Source: Tenacibaculum sp.
Lineage (GTDB): Bacteria > Bacteroidota > Bacteroidia > Flavobacteriales > Flavobacteriaceae
Assembly (NCBI GenBank): GCA_022448525.1
Contig: JAKVCX010000006.1
Span: 186,001 to 250,000, forward strand
DNA length: 64,000 nucleotides
Direction: 5' to 3'
The position numbers were made by a program, and so were the translations under genes. Positions 57,010 to 64,000 of this stretch are shown here, in pieces (position 1 is the first letter of the stretch; every line of letters starts with the position of its first letter). The notes below the pieces were generated by a model. The model searched no databases, was not told the origin of the DNA, and worked only from the letters and a program-made list of their open reading frames with translations.

Positions 57010-57043
57010 AGAACTTAGATGAAATATCATTCATGAAAGTTCT
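57010..57043. promoter_or_regulatory. 34-bp dyad upstream of the Oar-like receptor
   Basis: AGAACTT pairs with AAGTTCT, and inside it ATGAA pairs with TTCAT, with 2-base mismatched steps between and a 6-base centre (57024-57029). It lies 65-98 bases upstream of the receptor ATG at 56945. There is no T-run on the minus strand, so I favour a regulatory dyad over a terminator. Confidence 0.5.
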
Positions 57044-57079
57044 GTTCATAGGAACACAGCGACGTAATAATTGAGTTTG

Positions 57080-57772
57080 TTATGAAATCACAATTGAAGG
57101 AGAACCTTTGTTAAAGATGTCAGAAGAATCTGTTGAATTGTAGGTTTTGAAAATTTCTACTACAAACTCTTTAGGAAAAGAAAGGATTGAAAGTATAAGA
57201 TGTTTCAGAATTAGACTGGTATTCCTGAATCTATTGATGAAATAATATAAATCTTTTGTTTCATCAACATCCTTTAATACTTCAATATGCTTAGTCGTGT
57301 GCTTTTTTGAGATTAAATACTGTTCTAAAGCAGTAAAAAGGTGATTACTTTGCCAAGGTAACTTTTGAAATTCTTCTGTATTGAAAGTACTTTTTGAAAG
57401 TGTAATCAAATAAGATCCTCCATCCAGGGAAGGTCCCAAAGTGAGAATTTGATTCTGAAGATTCGCTTCGGCAGAAAGTAAATGTTGAGTTTTTAAATCA
57501 GGAGTATCGTTTCCAATAGTAATTACAGCATCATAACCTTGTTTAAAAACTGATGCTATGGCATTACTAAAACGTTCACCAAAGTTTTTTCCAACCTGAT
57601 TTGCATCTGAGGAAAGCACAACATCTAAACCTGTTTGTTTAGCTTTTAAGAGTGTTTCTTCATTGAAATATTCATACAGGTTCTTAGAACCGGATATATT
57701 CTTTTGTTTCAATTCTTCTTCAGGAGAATTGGCAAAAAGTAAAATTGCAGTATGAATATTCTTGTTATGCAT
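57080..57772 (-). CDS. Divergent DUF2064/TIGR04282-like protein
   Basis: 230 residues. It shows GNDTPDL and LGPSLDGGSYLITL, the core of DUF2064 proteins associated with arsenosugar biosynthesis, but the N-terminal GKVKTRL-type loop found in its paralogue at 62369-62974 is replaced by FANSPEEELKQKNISGSK. It also has a C-terminal extension of about 30 residues. It may thus be catalytically changed. It sits between the Oar-like receptor (134 bases downstream) and an SDR module, 2.4 kb from the main arsenosugar operon. Confidence 0.78.
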   Translation of the reverse strand: MHNKNIHTAILLFANSPEEELKQKNISGSKNLYEYFNEETLLKAKQTGLDVVLSSDANQVGKNFGERFSNAIASVFKQGYDAVITIGNDTPDLKTQHLLSAEANLQNQILTLGPSLDGGSYLITLSKSTFNTEEFQKLPWQSNHLFTALEQYLISKKHTTKHIEVLKDVDETKDLYYFINRFRNTSLILKHLILSILSFPKEFVVEIFKTYNSTDSSDIFNKGSPSIVIS

Positions 57773-57840
57773 TAATTAGTTTCGACACATTAAGTCGAGG
57801 TAAATCCTATGAAATTACGATACAAAGTATAAAAAATAAA

Positions 57841-57865
57841 AAAACACCTCAAGTCGAGGTGTTTT
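57841..57865. terminator. Terminator after the SDR gene
   Basis: AAAACACCTC (57841-57850) pairs with GAGGTGTTTT (57856-57865), loop AAGTC. It lies about 30 bases beyond the SDR stop (minus strand), before the DUF2064 gene. Confidence 0.85.
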
Positions 57866-57895
57866 TAATTTTTAAGTAAATCATTATCAGTAGTT

Positions 57896-58816
57896 TTAAA
57901 TAAACGCATGAATTGCTATGTCTGCATTATTTTGAAAAGTTTCATTATTTAGGTCTTTCCAAATGTTACTTTGATCTATTACTGGTCCGGTTAATACATT
58001 TTCTTTACTTCCATAAAATACACCACTTTTATATTTTGGGTTGTTGATACCTTCGACAAAACGGTTAGCTCCTTTTTCTACCGAGTGAGACATTTTCATC
58101 AATGGCATAATTAACTTCATTCCAATATGCTTTAGGAATATTCTTTTTAAAAATGGTAAATCGTTCATTCCGTTAGTACCTCTTGTTCCACCTGGACTCA
58201 TGGTTACAAATTTGATGTTTGGATATTTTCTAGCCATATTACCCATCCAAAGTGTACCACCATATTTAATCCAACCATAAATTTGATAAGCATCAAAGTT
58301 TCCTTTGAATTTACTTCCATCAAAAATCGAAACAAATTCTTCGATAGAATTTTCTTTTAAATCAGGGCGTTTCATTCCAACTTTTTGAACACCTCTCGCG
58401 GCTTCCGAGCTTGCGAATAAAGCAACATTATTTAATTTGTTTTGTGCTATTAATTCATCAAGAAGCACTACATGACCTAATAAATTACTTGCAGTTAATT
58501 CTGTAACACCATCTTTAGTTAGTTTTTCTGGTGTTTTACCTCCTGTTCCTCCTGCGTTCATAATTAAAGCATCAATTGGATTTTTTAATGAAGAAACAGC
58601 TTTTTTTACAGATTCTGTATTGGATACATCCATAATCACAATTTCAAAAATATCTCTTTTGGTTTCGTGAATTAATTCCTTTTTTGCGATCTCAGCTTTA
58701 GCCAAATTTCTACAGGCTAAATAAACCACTTCAGTTTCTTTAATTAGAGCTAATTGTCTGGCAGTTTCCTTACCAATACCAGCATTTGCACCTGTTATTA
58801 AAATTGATTTATTCAT
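57896..58816 (-). CDS. Short-chain dehydrogenase/reductase (retinol dehydrogenase-like)
   Basis: 306 residues. N-terminal cofactor motif ITGANAGIGKETARQLA, NAG in LIMNAGGTGG, and the catalytic YxxxK as YGWIK in FDAYQIYGWIKYGG. A Ser in FASSEAARG is the third catalytic residue. Length and the long C-terminal region resemble the oxidoreductase/WWOX-like SDR group. It acts on a small alcohol or ketone with NAD(P). Transcribed behind the AraC and DUF4345 genes. Confidence 0.87.
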   Translation of the reverse strand: MNKSILITGANAGIGKETARQLALIKETEVVYLACRNLAKAEIAKKELIHETKRDIFEIVIMDVSNTESVKKAVSSLKNPIDALIMNAGGTGGKTPEKLTKDGVTELTASNLLGHVVLLDELIAQNKLNNVALFASSEAARGVQKVGMKRPDLKENSIEEFVSIFDGSKFKGNFDAYQIYGWIKYGGTLWMGNMARKYPNIKFVTMSPGGTRGTNGMNDLPFLKRIFLKHIGMKLIMPLMKMSHSVEKGANRFVEGINNPKYKSGVFYGSKENVLTGPVIDQSNIWKDLNNETFQNNADIAIHAFI

Positions 58817-58828
58817 TTTTTCGCTAGT

Positions 58829-59230
58829 TTAAAAATATTGTTTTTTAGAATTGATGTTGAAAAGAATTAGTCCAATTGCTCCTAGAATAAATTCTAAAAC
58901 AGTAGCCTTTACCATACCATCAGAAGGCATCCCGTCTAAAAAAATACTCAATAATCTACCAGCTCCAACGGATAGAAACAATAAGAAAGCAGCTGTAGAA
59001 GCTGTTTTTCTAACAGAATTTTTAAAGCTTCCCAAGAAGAATAATAGTGCAGATGCTAATAGTAACATCCCAAACGAACGAACATCGTTTAAAGCGCTAG
59101 CATTTCCAGCGATTTCAATTCCTTCATTCGATTTTACATTGATAGGATTAAAAGTTGTTAAACCACCAATTAATGTCATTAGTAATCCTACAATAAATAG
59201 ATAAATTTTAAGTGCTTTTTGATACATCAT
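58829..59230 (-). CDS. DUF4345 family membrane protein
   Basis: The start is set at ATG 59230; the frame also opens with TTG at 59254, which lies inside the promoter. About 133 residues with four hydrophobic helices (IYLFIVGLLMTLIGGLTTF, SFGMLLLASALLFFLGSF, TASTAAFLLFLSVGAGRLLSIFLDGMPSDGM, LEFILGAIGLILFNI). The GRLLSIFLDGMP signature is DUF4345. Function unknown. It is first in the small operon controlled by the adjacent AraC gene. Confidence 0.82.
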   Translation of the reverse strand: MMYQKALKIYLFIVGLLMTLIGGLTTFNPINVKSNEGIEIAGNASALNDVRSFGMLLLASALLFFLGSFKNSVRKTASTAAFLLFLSVGAGRLLSIFLDGMPSDGMVKATVLEFILGAIGLILFNINSKKQYF

Positions 59231-59251
59231 AACCTTATATTTTGTTTGATA

Positions 59252-59259
59252 CAAAGGTC
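59252..59259 (-). promoter_or_regulatory. Candidate -7 promoter box (GACCTTTG)
   Basis: Seven of eight positions of TAnnTTTG on the minus strand; it continues TATC exactly as the module 1 box does. It lies 21 bases before the DUF4345 ATG at 59230. Confidence 0.4.
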
Positions 59260-59288
59260 ATAATGATTAGAAGTTTAGAGGACGTAGA

Positions 59289-59317
59289 TTAGGTCAGAAA
59301 CTTCTCATTTTAGGTCA
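59289..59317. promoter_or_regulatory. Two TTAGGTCA direct repeats, AraC-type operator
   Basis: TTAGGTCA at 59289-59296 and 59310-59317, 21 bp start to start. The second copy overlaps the stop codon of the AraC gene (59310-59312). The arrangement repeats that of module 1 with a different sequence. Confidence 0.6.
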
Positions 59318-60146
59318 AACGATAATCTGAAGGAGATTTTTGAAAGTGAGCAGTGAAATTTCGATTAAAAGTTGCTACGGAATCAAAACCTACATCATAG
59401 GCAATTTCTGAGATTCGATCTGTATTCGATTTGAGTAACTCTGCAGCTCGTTCAATCTTTTTTTGTGTGATGTATTTTTTAGGACTTTCGTTAAAGACTT
59501 CTTTAAATTTTCTTTTAAATGAAGATTCACTTAAATGTGTAAGTAATGCCAGTTCTTTATTCGAAAGATTAGCATATAAGTTTTTCTGAATTACCTTTTT
59601 AAACTCAATTTCATTAGGTTTAAATAATGATGCTAAAAAGTCTAATTGAGAAGGTGCGTTTTGCGATTTTATCAATAACTGAACAAATTCCTTCAGTTTA
59701 GTTTTTATCATAGAATCATCAACTAATTCAGGGTTTTCCAATAAAATATCAATACTTTGTCTGAAGTTATTGAGCATTAAATCAACCTGAACCTGTTTCA
59801 CATTATAATCATTTCTATAATTGGAACTTTCAAGGTCTAAATCGAATAAATCCTTTATTAAAGAAGGATATAAAAAAACACCAACAGATTCAATTCCGTC
59901 TTTACAGAGCTCTTTATTTTTACTAGGTTCAAAAAAATAATTTAAGCACTTAGCAATCATTCCGATATCCTTATTTAAAGTCAGGTAATCATTAGGTGTT
60001 CTAACTCCTACTTCTCCTTTATTAACAAACATAAAACATGCCTCATCTTCAATATAACTTTTTAGTGTTCTATTGAAAAAAGGCATGGATAGCTTTATAA
60101 AAACTATTCTGTTTTTATATGTGATAACTTTTTCGTCGAAGTCCAT
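59310..60146 (-). CDS. AraC-family transcriptional regulator (module 2)
   Basis: 278 residues. An N-terminal sensory part of about 180 residues (VNKGEVGVRTPNDYLTLN, CLNYFFEPSKN, SVGVFLYPSLIKDLF) and a C-terminal AraC pair of helix-turn-helix units (LSNKELALLTHLSESSFKRKFKEVFNESPKKYI and RISEIAYDVGFDSVATFNRNFTAHFQKSPSDYR). It starts 26 bases after the arsM stop on the same strand. The direct repeats at its 3' end point to control of the DUF4345-SDR operon; control of the arsenosugar operon is not excluded. Confidence 0.9.
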   Translation of the reverse strand: MDFDEKVITYKNRIVFIKLSMPFFNRTLKSYIEDEACFMFVNKGEVGVRTPNDYLTLNKDIGMIAKCLNYFFEPSKNKELCKDGIESVGVFLYPSLIKDLFDLDLESSNYRNDYNVKQVQVDLMLNNFRQSIDILLENPELVDDSMIKTKLKEFVQLLIKSQNAPSQLDFLASLFKPNEIEFKKVIQKNLYANLSNKELALLTHLSESSFKRKFKEVFNESPKKYITQKKIERAAELLKSNTDRISEIAYDVGFDSVATFNRNFTAHFQKSPSDYRLT

Positions 60147-60172
60147 TTATATTGTAGTCGACTATTTTCATT

Positions 60173-61141
60173 TTAGCAACATCCGCCACCATCATAATGG
60201 AAAGTAGATTCTGAAATGAAAATATCTTTTCTTCCTAAATCTGCTATAGCACCTGCAGTTTTATCGCAAATTGCTAAAGGTTGATTTTTTAGTAATGTAT
60301 GGCCTTTACCATCATCAAAATACTCTTCTTCTCCGAAGTAAATAGCTGCTTTACCAGTAAAAATACAAGGTCCGTCTTCTGGCATTGGATCTTTAATAGC
60401 AGCAACTTCAATAGATTCAATGTAAATCAGTTCTTCAGTTGGATAATTTACAGGATCTAAAATTCTATATGGTTTTCTTGCTCTAATTTCTATAGTTCCG
60501 AAACCAGCATCCGTTAACATTTTAACGTATTCTGCAATTGGCAAACTTCCACTTAAACATAATGCACGTAAACGCTCATCATTACGTAATGTTTCATTCA
60601 TTGGTTGTTCACAAGTTGGATCACTCATAACTAAACGTCCGTGAGGTTTTAAAACACGATACATTTCAGCAATAGCTTTCTTTAAATCATCTGCTTTAAA
60701 AATATTAAACAAGCAGTTTTGCGCAGCAACATCAATTGAATTATCTTCAACAGGTAAATTCATTGCATCACCTTTACGTAAGTCAACAAATTCACTTTTG
60801 AACCAATCGTTTTGTTCCTCAGCTTCAATAAAGTTTTTACGTGAAGCTTCTAACATTTCATCAACTACATCTAAACCAATTACACCACCTTTATTTCTAT
60901 TGAAATAGGCAAATTGTAGTAATTCCATTCCACCACCAACACCAACATATAGCATTTTCGGATTGTTGGTTAAATCTCTTGCATGCACAGTAGAACCACA
61001 ACCGTAGTTCATTTCTTGCATAATTTTAGGGATTTTTAATCCTGGAAGTTCCCAAATAGGATTCGTAGTACAGCATAATCCAACATCTGGAGTTAATGCT
61101 GCTTCTTTATATACATCTTTTGTTGTTTCTAAATAACTCAT
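60173..61141 (-). CDS. arsM: Arsenosugar biosynthesis arsenite methyltransferase ArsM
   Basis: 322 residues. The SAM-binding loop is MLYVGVGGGMELLQFAYFNR, with VIGLDVVDEML as the acidic strand-2 region, GDAMNLPVEDNSIDVAAQNCLF and MYRVLKPHGRLVMSD. Cysteines that may bind As(III) occur in VGLCCTTNP, YGCGSTVHA, QNCLF and the terminal GGGCC. The family methylates arsenite, and this branch accompanies the radical SAM enzyme ArsS. Last gene of the arsenosugar operon, starting 2 bases after the DoxX stop. Confidence 0.9.
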   Translation of the reverse strand: MSYLETTKDVYKEAALTPDVGLCCTTNPIWELPGLKIPKIMQEMNYGCGSTVHARDLTNNPKMLYVGVGGGMELLQFAYFNRNKGGVIGLDVVDEMLEASRKNFIEAEEQNDWFKSEFVDLRKGDAMNLPVEDNSIDVAAQNCLFNIFKADDLKKAIAEMYRVLKPHGRLVMSDPTCEQPMNETLRNDERLRALCLSGSLPIAEYVKMLTDAGFGTIEIRARKPYRILDPVNYPTEELIYIESIEVAAIKDPMPEDGPCIFTGKAAIYFGEEEYFDDGKGHTLLKNQPLAICDKTAGAIADLGRKDIFISESTFHYDGGGCC

Positions 61142-61143
61142 TC

Positions 61144-61557
61144 TTACTTGTCTTTTTTAATTAAAAAGTCTACAGAAAATTTATCAAGTTCCTTTGGTAG
61201 TAATAGTAAACTTACCAAAAGTATTGTTCTATACATTACATGAGATAAATCCCAAATAGGATCTTTCAATCCATGGCCAAAAGTCACTATTACAAGAACA
61301 AGTGCTAAGGCATACAAGGCATAATCTCTTTTGAATCCAATGATTAACAAAAAGCCAGCGATCAATTCTGCTAGAGAGGTGAAATAAGCAGAAATCAATA
61401 GAATAAAATCAGGTAATAATTCGGAATAACTTGCTTGGAAAAAGTTTTTATAAACGGTATCCAATCCAAACTTAAACACTTTACCATATCCTTGGAAAAA
61501 GAAAATTAATCCAAGAAGAACTCTTATTGTTAAAACGGCTATTTGTTTGTTAAGCAT
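61144..61557 (-). CDS. DoxX family membrane protein
   Basis: 137 residues, four hydrophobic helices. LLGLIFFFQGYGKVFKFG, then AYFTSLAELIAGFLLIIGFKRDYALYAL and VTFGHGLKDPIWDLSHVMYRTILLVSLLLLP are DoxX features. DoxX-like proteins often sit with oxidoreductases; in arsenosugar operons the role is unknown. It overlaps the purine nucleoside phosphorylase start by one base and precedes arsM by 2 bases. Confidence 0.85.
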   Translation of the reverse strand: MLNKQIAVLTIRVLLGLIFFFQGYGKVFKFGLDTVYKNFFQASYSELLPDFILLISAYFTSLAELIAGFLLIIGFKRDYALYALALVLVIVTFGHGLKDPIWDLSHVMYRTILLVSLLLLPKELDKFSVDFLIKKDK

Positions 61558-62372
61558 TATAATTTATTAATCAATTCTTTAAAAATTGTAACCAGTTTAG
61601 GTTCTGCTTTACCCGCAACTGCAATAATATCTGCAATATCTACAGGTTGTAAATTTTTAGGGTCGCATTCATCAGTTAAAACTGAAATCGCACAACAAGG
61701 AATATCTAATTGTTTAGCTACAATTACTTCAGGAACAGTACTCATTCCAACAGCATCTGTTTCTAGTATTTGAAGCATTCTGTATTCAGCACGCGTTTCT
61801 AATTGCGGACCTAATACACTTGCATAAATCCCTTCATGTAGAACTATGTCGTTCTGTTTTGCGATAACTTTCAGGTGGTCGTTTAATTTTTTTGAATAAG
61901 GTTCTAACATGTCCGCAAAAATGTTCCCGAATTCTTTTGCCTGTTTAAAAGCTAATGGAGAACTACCTTGTAAATTGATATGGTCTTCAATTAACATTAA
62001 ATCTCCTTTTTTGTAAGAAAGATTTATTGCGCCGGCAGCATTTGAAATTAAAAGAGTTTTAATTCCTAATCCGTGCATTGTTCTAATTCCATAAGTAACT
62101 TCCCAAGGAGTATAACCTTCATACAAATGAAAACGACCAGACATTACAACTACATTTTTCCCTGATAATTTTCCAAAAATTAATTTTCCTGAATGGAACT
62201 CAACTGTTGCTTCTGGAAAGTTTGGAATTTCACTGTATTGAATTTCTTGAGTGATTTCTATATCGTCAACTAACTTACCTAAACCTGTTCCCAATACAAT
62301 TCCTACTTCTGGAGTATCAATGTTTTTATCGGTTAGATATTTTATAGTTTCTTGTAGTTGTTGCTGTTTCAT
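61557..62372 (-). CDS. Purine nucleoside phosphorylase (PNP class I)
   Basis: 271 residues, trimeric-type PNP. Visible motifs: GIVLGTGLG (phosphate site), HLYEGYTPWEVTYGIRTMHGLG, SNAAGAINLSYKKGDLMLIEDHINLQGSSPL, GIYASVLGPQLETRAEYRML and ETDAVGMSTVPEVIVA with the purine-binding Glu and Asn region. In arsenosugar formation it would remove adenine from the 5'-deoxyadenosyl-arsenic product made by ArsS (family and context inference). Start and stop overlap both neighbours. Confidence 0.92.
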   Translation of the reverse strand: MKQQQLQETIKYLTDKNIDTPEVGIVLGTGLGKLVDDIEITQEIQYSEIPNFPEATVEFHSGKLIFGKLSGKNVVVMSGRFHLYEGYTPWEVTYGIRTMHGLGIKTLLISNAAGAINLSYKKGDLMLIEDHINLQGSSPLAFKQAKEFGNIFADMLEPYSKKLNDHLKVIAKQNDIVLHEGIYASVLGPQLETRAEYRMLQILETDAVGMSTVPEVIVAKQLDIPCCAISVLTDECDPKNLQPVDIADIIAVAGKAEPKLVTIFKELINKL

Positions 62373-62974
62373 GAATTTAAAAATTGTGTGAATGCTGGAT
62401 GATTTTGAATGTCTTCAATAACATCAACATCGTTAAGTATTGGCAATAAAAATACATTTTGTTTTTTTAAGTCGTTTAAAGTGGCTTCTCGAACAGATGA
62501 GGTTCCCCAATCTTTATTTTTAAAAATATCAGGATACACTTGTTTTGAGGCTAACAGATAATATCCACCATCTTCTGCTGGACCTATAACAACATCATTA
62601 GAGTTCAATTGATTAAAAGCTTCATCAATGTGATGTGATTCTAAATCGTATAAATCACTCCCAATTATGGTGACTTTTTCATATCCCATTGCAAAAGCAG
62701 TGGTGAATGCATTTTGCATTCGTTCTCCTAAATCATCACCTTCTTGTTGTAATTTTTGAAATATGGTAGCATCCCATATATCATTATTTCTCACCTTAAC
62801 AGAATAAAACACAGCCTTATCATATGATGTTTGCTGTGTTACTTCGTTAGTTCTGTTTAATAAGAATTTATAGATCTCTAGTGCTTTTTCGTCACCTAGA
62901 GATTTTGCAAGTCGAGTTTTTACCTTTCCCAATTCAGGATTTCTGGTAAAAATCATCAACAAATTTTTACTCAT
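62369..62974 (-). CDS. TIGR04282 family arsenosugar biosynthesis glycosyltransferase (DUF2064)
   Basis: 201 residues with a nucleotide-diphospho-sugar transferase-like fold. It shows FTRNPELGKVKTRLAKSLG near the start, IGSDLYDL, and IGPAEDGGYYLLA, the core of TIGR04282. This family is defined by its presence beside ArsS and ArsM. It likely transfers the arsenic-bearing ribose to an acceptor such as a glycerol derivative (inference). Its start overlaps the rhodanese stop by 8 bases. Confidence 0.88.
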   Translation of the reverse strand: MSKNLLMIFTRNPELGKVKTRLAKSLGDEKALEIYKFLLNRTNEVTQQTSYDKAVFYSVKVRNNDIWDATIFQKLQQEGDDLGERMQNAFTTAFAMGYEKVTIIGSDLYDLESHHIDEAFNQLNSNDVVIGPAEDGGYYLLASKQVYPDIFKNKDWGTSSVREATLNDLKKQNVFLLPILNDVDVIEDIQNHPAFTQFLNS

Positions 62975-63464
62975 ATATCTTAATTCCTTTCGTTAACCAT
63001 ACTCCCCATTCTTTATTGAAAGCATGGACTTCTTCTGTGGGTTTATTGTTTTTATTTAGAACCCTATTCCCATTATTTTTCCATTCAAAAATACCGCCAT
63101 ATAAGTTGAACACGTTTGTGTATCCCTCTTTTTTAAGTTGTTCTGCAACATCTTCTGAACGAATACCTAGAGAACAATATACTACAATTTTGGCGTTTTT
63201 ATCTGCTGGTAATTGTTGTAGTGTTTTTTGTAAATCGAAATGATCATAACCAACACAAATAGCTTTATTTAGATGGCTTACTTCAAACTCTCTTGGTTCA
63301 CGAGCATCTAATAAGACAGTATTTTCATCTTTATCATTTAAATTTTGAACATGAATGTAAGGAACTGATTCCTGGTTGAATTTTTTCAATAACTTCTTTA
63401 AACTTCCCTGTGCTTGGGTAGTTTGAATTAAAAATATTGATATGATAAAGACTAATTGTTTCAT
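62967..63464 (-). CDS. Secreted rhodanese-like domain protein
   Basis: 165 residues. A signal peptide (MKQLVFIISIFLIQTTQAQ) directs it to the periplasm. The rhodanese domain is intact: NTVLLDAREPREFEVSHLNKAICV, active-site loop VVYCSLGIRSEDVA with C97, and VFNLYGGIFEWKNNG. It may handle sulfur or arsenic-thiol species; no direct evidence. Four bases separate it from the arsS stop, so it is operon gene 2. Confidence 0.88.
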   Translation of the reverse strand: MKQLVFIISIFLIQTTQAQGSLKKLLKKFNQESVPYIHVQNLNDKDENTVLLDAREPREFEVSHLNKAICVGYDHFDLQKTLQQLPADKNAKIVVYCSLGIRSEDVAEQLKKEGYTNVFNLYGGIFEWKNNGNRVLNKNNKPTEEVHAFNKEWGVWLTKGIKIYE

Positions 63465-63468
63465 GTAC

Positions 63469-64000
63469 TTAAGCTACCGTTCCTTGACAACTACTTCCTG
63501 CTCCAGCAGTACAACCGTAACAATGTTGATTAATAATGATATTACGTTTGCTTAACAATTCTTCGTTGTATTCTGAAATGTGCTTCACTTTACTAGCAAC
63601 TTTCAGATTCAGCATTTGGTTAAAATCACAATCGTATAACCAACCATCCCAACTCACAGAAAGTGTATTGGTACACATTACATTTTGAACGGCCATAGGA
63701 TTATAAGCTTCTACTAAAGCATACATATAATCTTCATAGTTTTCAGAAGCAATTAAGTAATCTAAAAATCTACTAATAGGTAAGTTAGTAATTGCGAATA
63801 AACTATTAAAAACAATATCAAAATCTTCTAATAAGGCTTTTTTGAAATCACTTTCTAAGGCAGCTTGATCACCTGGTAAAAATGCTCCTGATGGATTATA
63901 AACAAGATCTAACTGTAATCCTGAACCTTCGTTTCCGTAACCAACATCATTTAACATTTGTAATGCTTTGATGGATTTATCGAAAACACCATCACCACGT
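63469..64000 (-). CDS. arsS: Arsenosugar biosynthesis radical SAM protein ArsS, C-terminal part
   Basis: Partial; the N-terminal radical SAM core and its CX3CX2C motif lie beyond base 64000, and translation continues through the edge without a stop (RGDGVFDKSIKALQM). The C-terminal DUF3641 region is visible: GLQLDLVYNPSGAFLPGDQ, ALVEAYNPMAVQNVMCTNTLSVSWDGWLYDCDFNQML, and a Cys-rich end HCYGCTAGAGSSC. ArsS attaches 5'-deoxyadenosyl to methylated arsenic, the step that commits to arsenosugars. Some relatives are selenoproteins; here Cys codons are used. Confidence 0.9.
   Translation of the reverse strand, partial: RGDGVFDKSIKALQMLNDVGYGNEGSGLQLDLVYNPSGAFLPGDQAALESDFKKALLEDFDIVFNSLFAITNLPISRFLDYLIASENYEDYMYALVEAYNPMAVQNVMCTNTLSVSWDGWLYDCDFNQMLNLKVASKVKHISEYNEELLSKRNIIINQHCYGCTAGAGSSCQGTVA

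Noticed and set aside
57792..57860. AAGTCGAGGT repeated at 57792-57801 and 57851-57860
   Set aside because: The second copy is part of the loop and stem of a terminator. A 10-base match with no other copy is not enough for a repeat family.
60155..60164. Perfect palindrome TAGTCGACTA before the AraC module 2 start, and CTAGT/ACTAG near 50354-50367 before AraC module 1
   Set aside because: Both share CGACTA, but they are short and of the kind expected by chance in AT-rich gaps. The spacing differs, so I do not call a common operator.

Overview
The window is AT-rich bacterial DNA from the phylum Bacteroidota, most likely a marine member of the Flavobacteriaceae (Tenacibaculum, Polaribacter or Aquimarina-like; genus is my inference). 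The reasons are the giant type IX secretion translocon SprA, a PorZ homologue with a C-terminal sorting-type domain, TonB receptors with carboxypeptidase-like N-domains, DUF5686, an S46 dipeptidyl peptidase, arsenosugar genes, and promoter -7 boxes of the TAnnTTTG kind. Genes are dense. No gene-free stretch exceeds about 250 bases, and I saw no tRNA, rRNA, CRISPR array, transposase or prophage.

1-12.8 kb is mostly housekeeping: the end of pgk, a small membrane protein, an aldo/keto reductase, a c-type cytochrome without a Met ligand, an S41 peptidase, trpS, an acyltransferase plus PAQR/hemolysin III pair, a CYTH protein, and a porZ-recO-TonB receptor-DUF3817 run. 12.9-20 kb holds DUF5686 and AsmA-like envelope proteins, queG and a solo PAS protein. 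20-33.3 kb is a conserved flavobacterial block: maeB, ruvA, sprA, gcvH, a VanZ-like gene, two tandem TonB-type proteins and a sugar N-acetyltransferase.

33.3-44.4 kb is a divergent pair of gene clusters facing one 163-bp intergenic region with a CRP/FNR-type palindrome. Leftward are an FAD oxidoreductase, a membrane polyferredoxin, a MORN-like repeat protein and three glycosyltransferases, tightly packed and partly overlapping. Rightward are an outer-membrane barrel, a GH113-like lipoprotein, an unknown lipoprotein and a short Omp85 protein. A REP/MITE-like element lies just after them, followed by an S46 peptidase (DPP11-type) and a sterol-desaturase-family protein.

47.6-60.2 kb is an accessory stretch of small regulator-plus-effector modules, each with visible candidate operators: AraC with two membrane proteins and an NmrA-like oxidoreductase; HxlR divergent from an NTF2-like protein; AraC with DUF4345 and an SDR. 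A penicillin acylase-family enzyme, an Oar-like TonB receptor and a divergent DUF2064 protein lie among them. 60.2-64 kb is an arsenosugar biosynthesis operon (arsM, DoxX, purine nucleoside phosphorylase, DUF2064 glycosyltransferase, rhodanese and the C-terminal part of arsS), cut by the right edge of the window.
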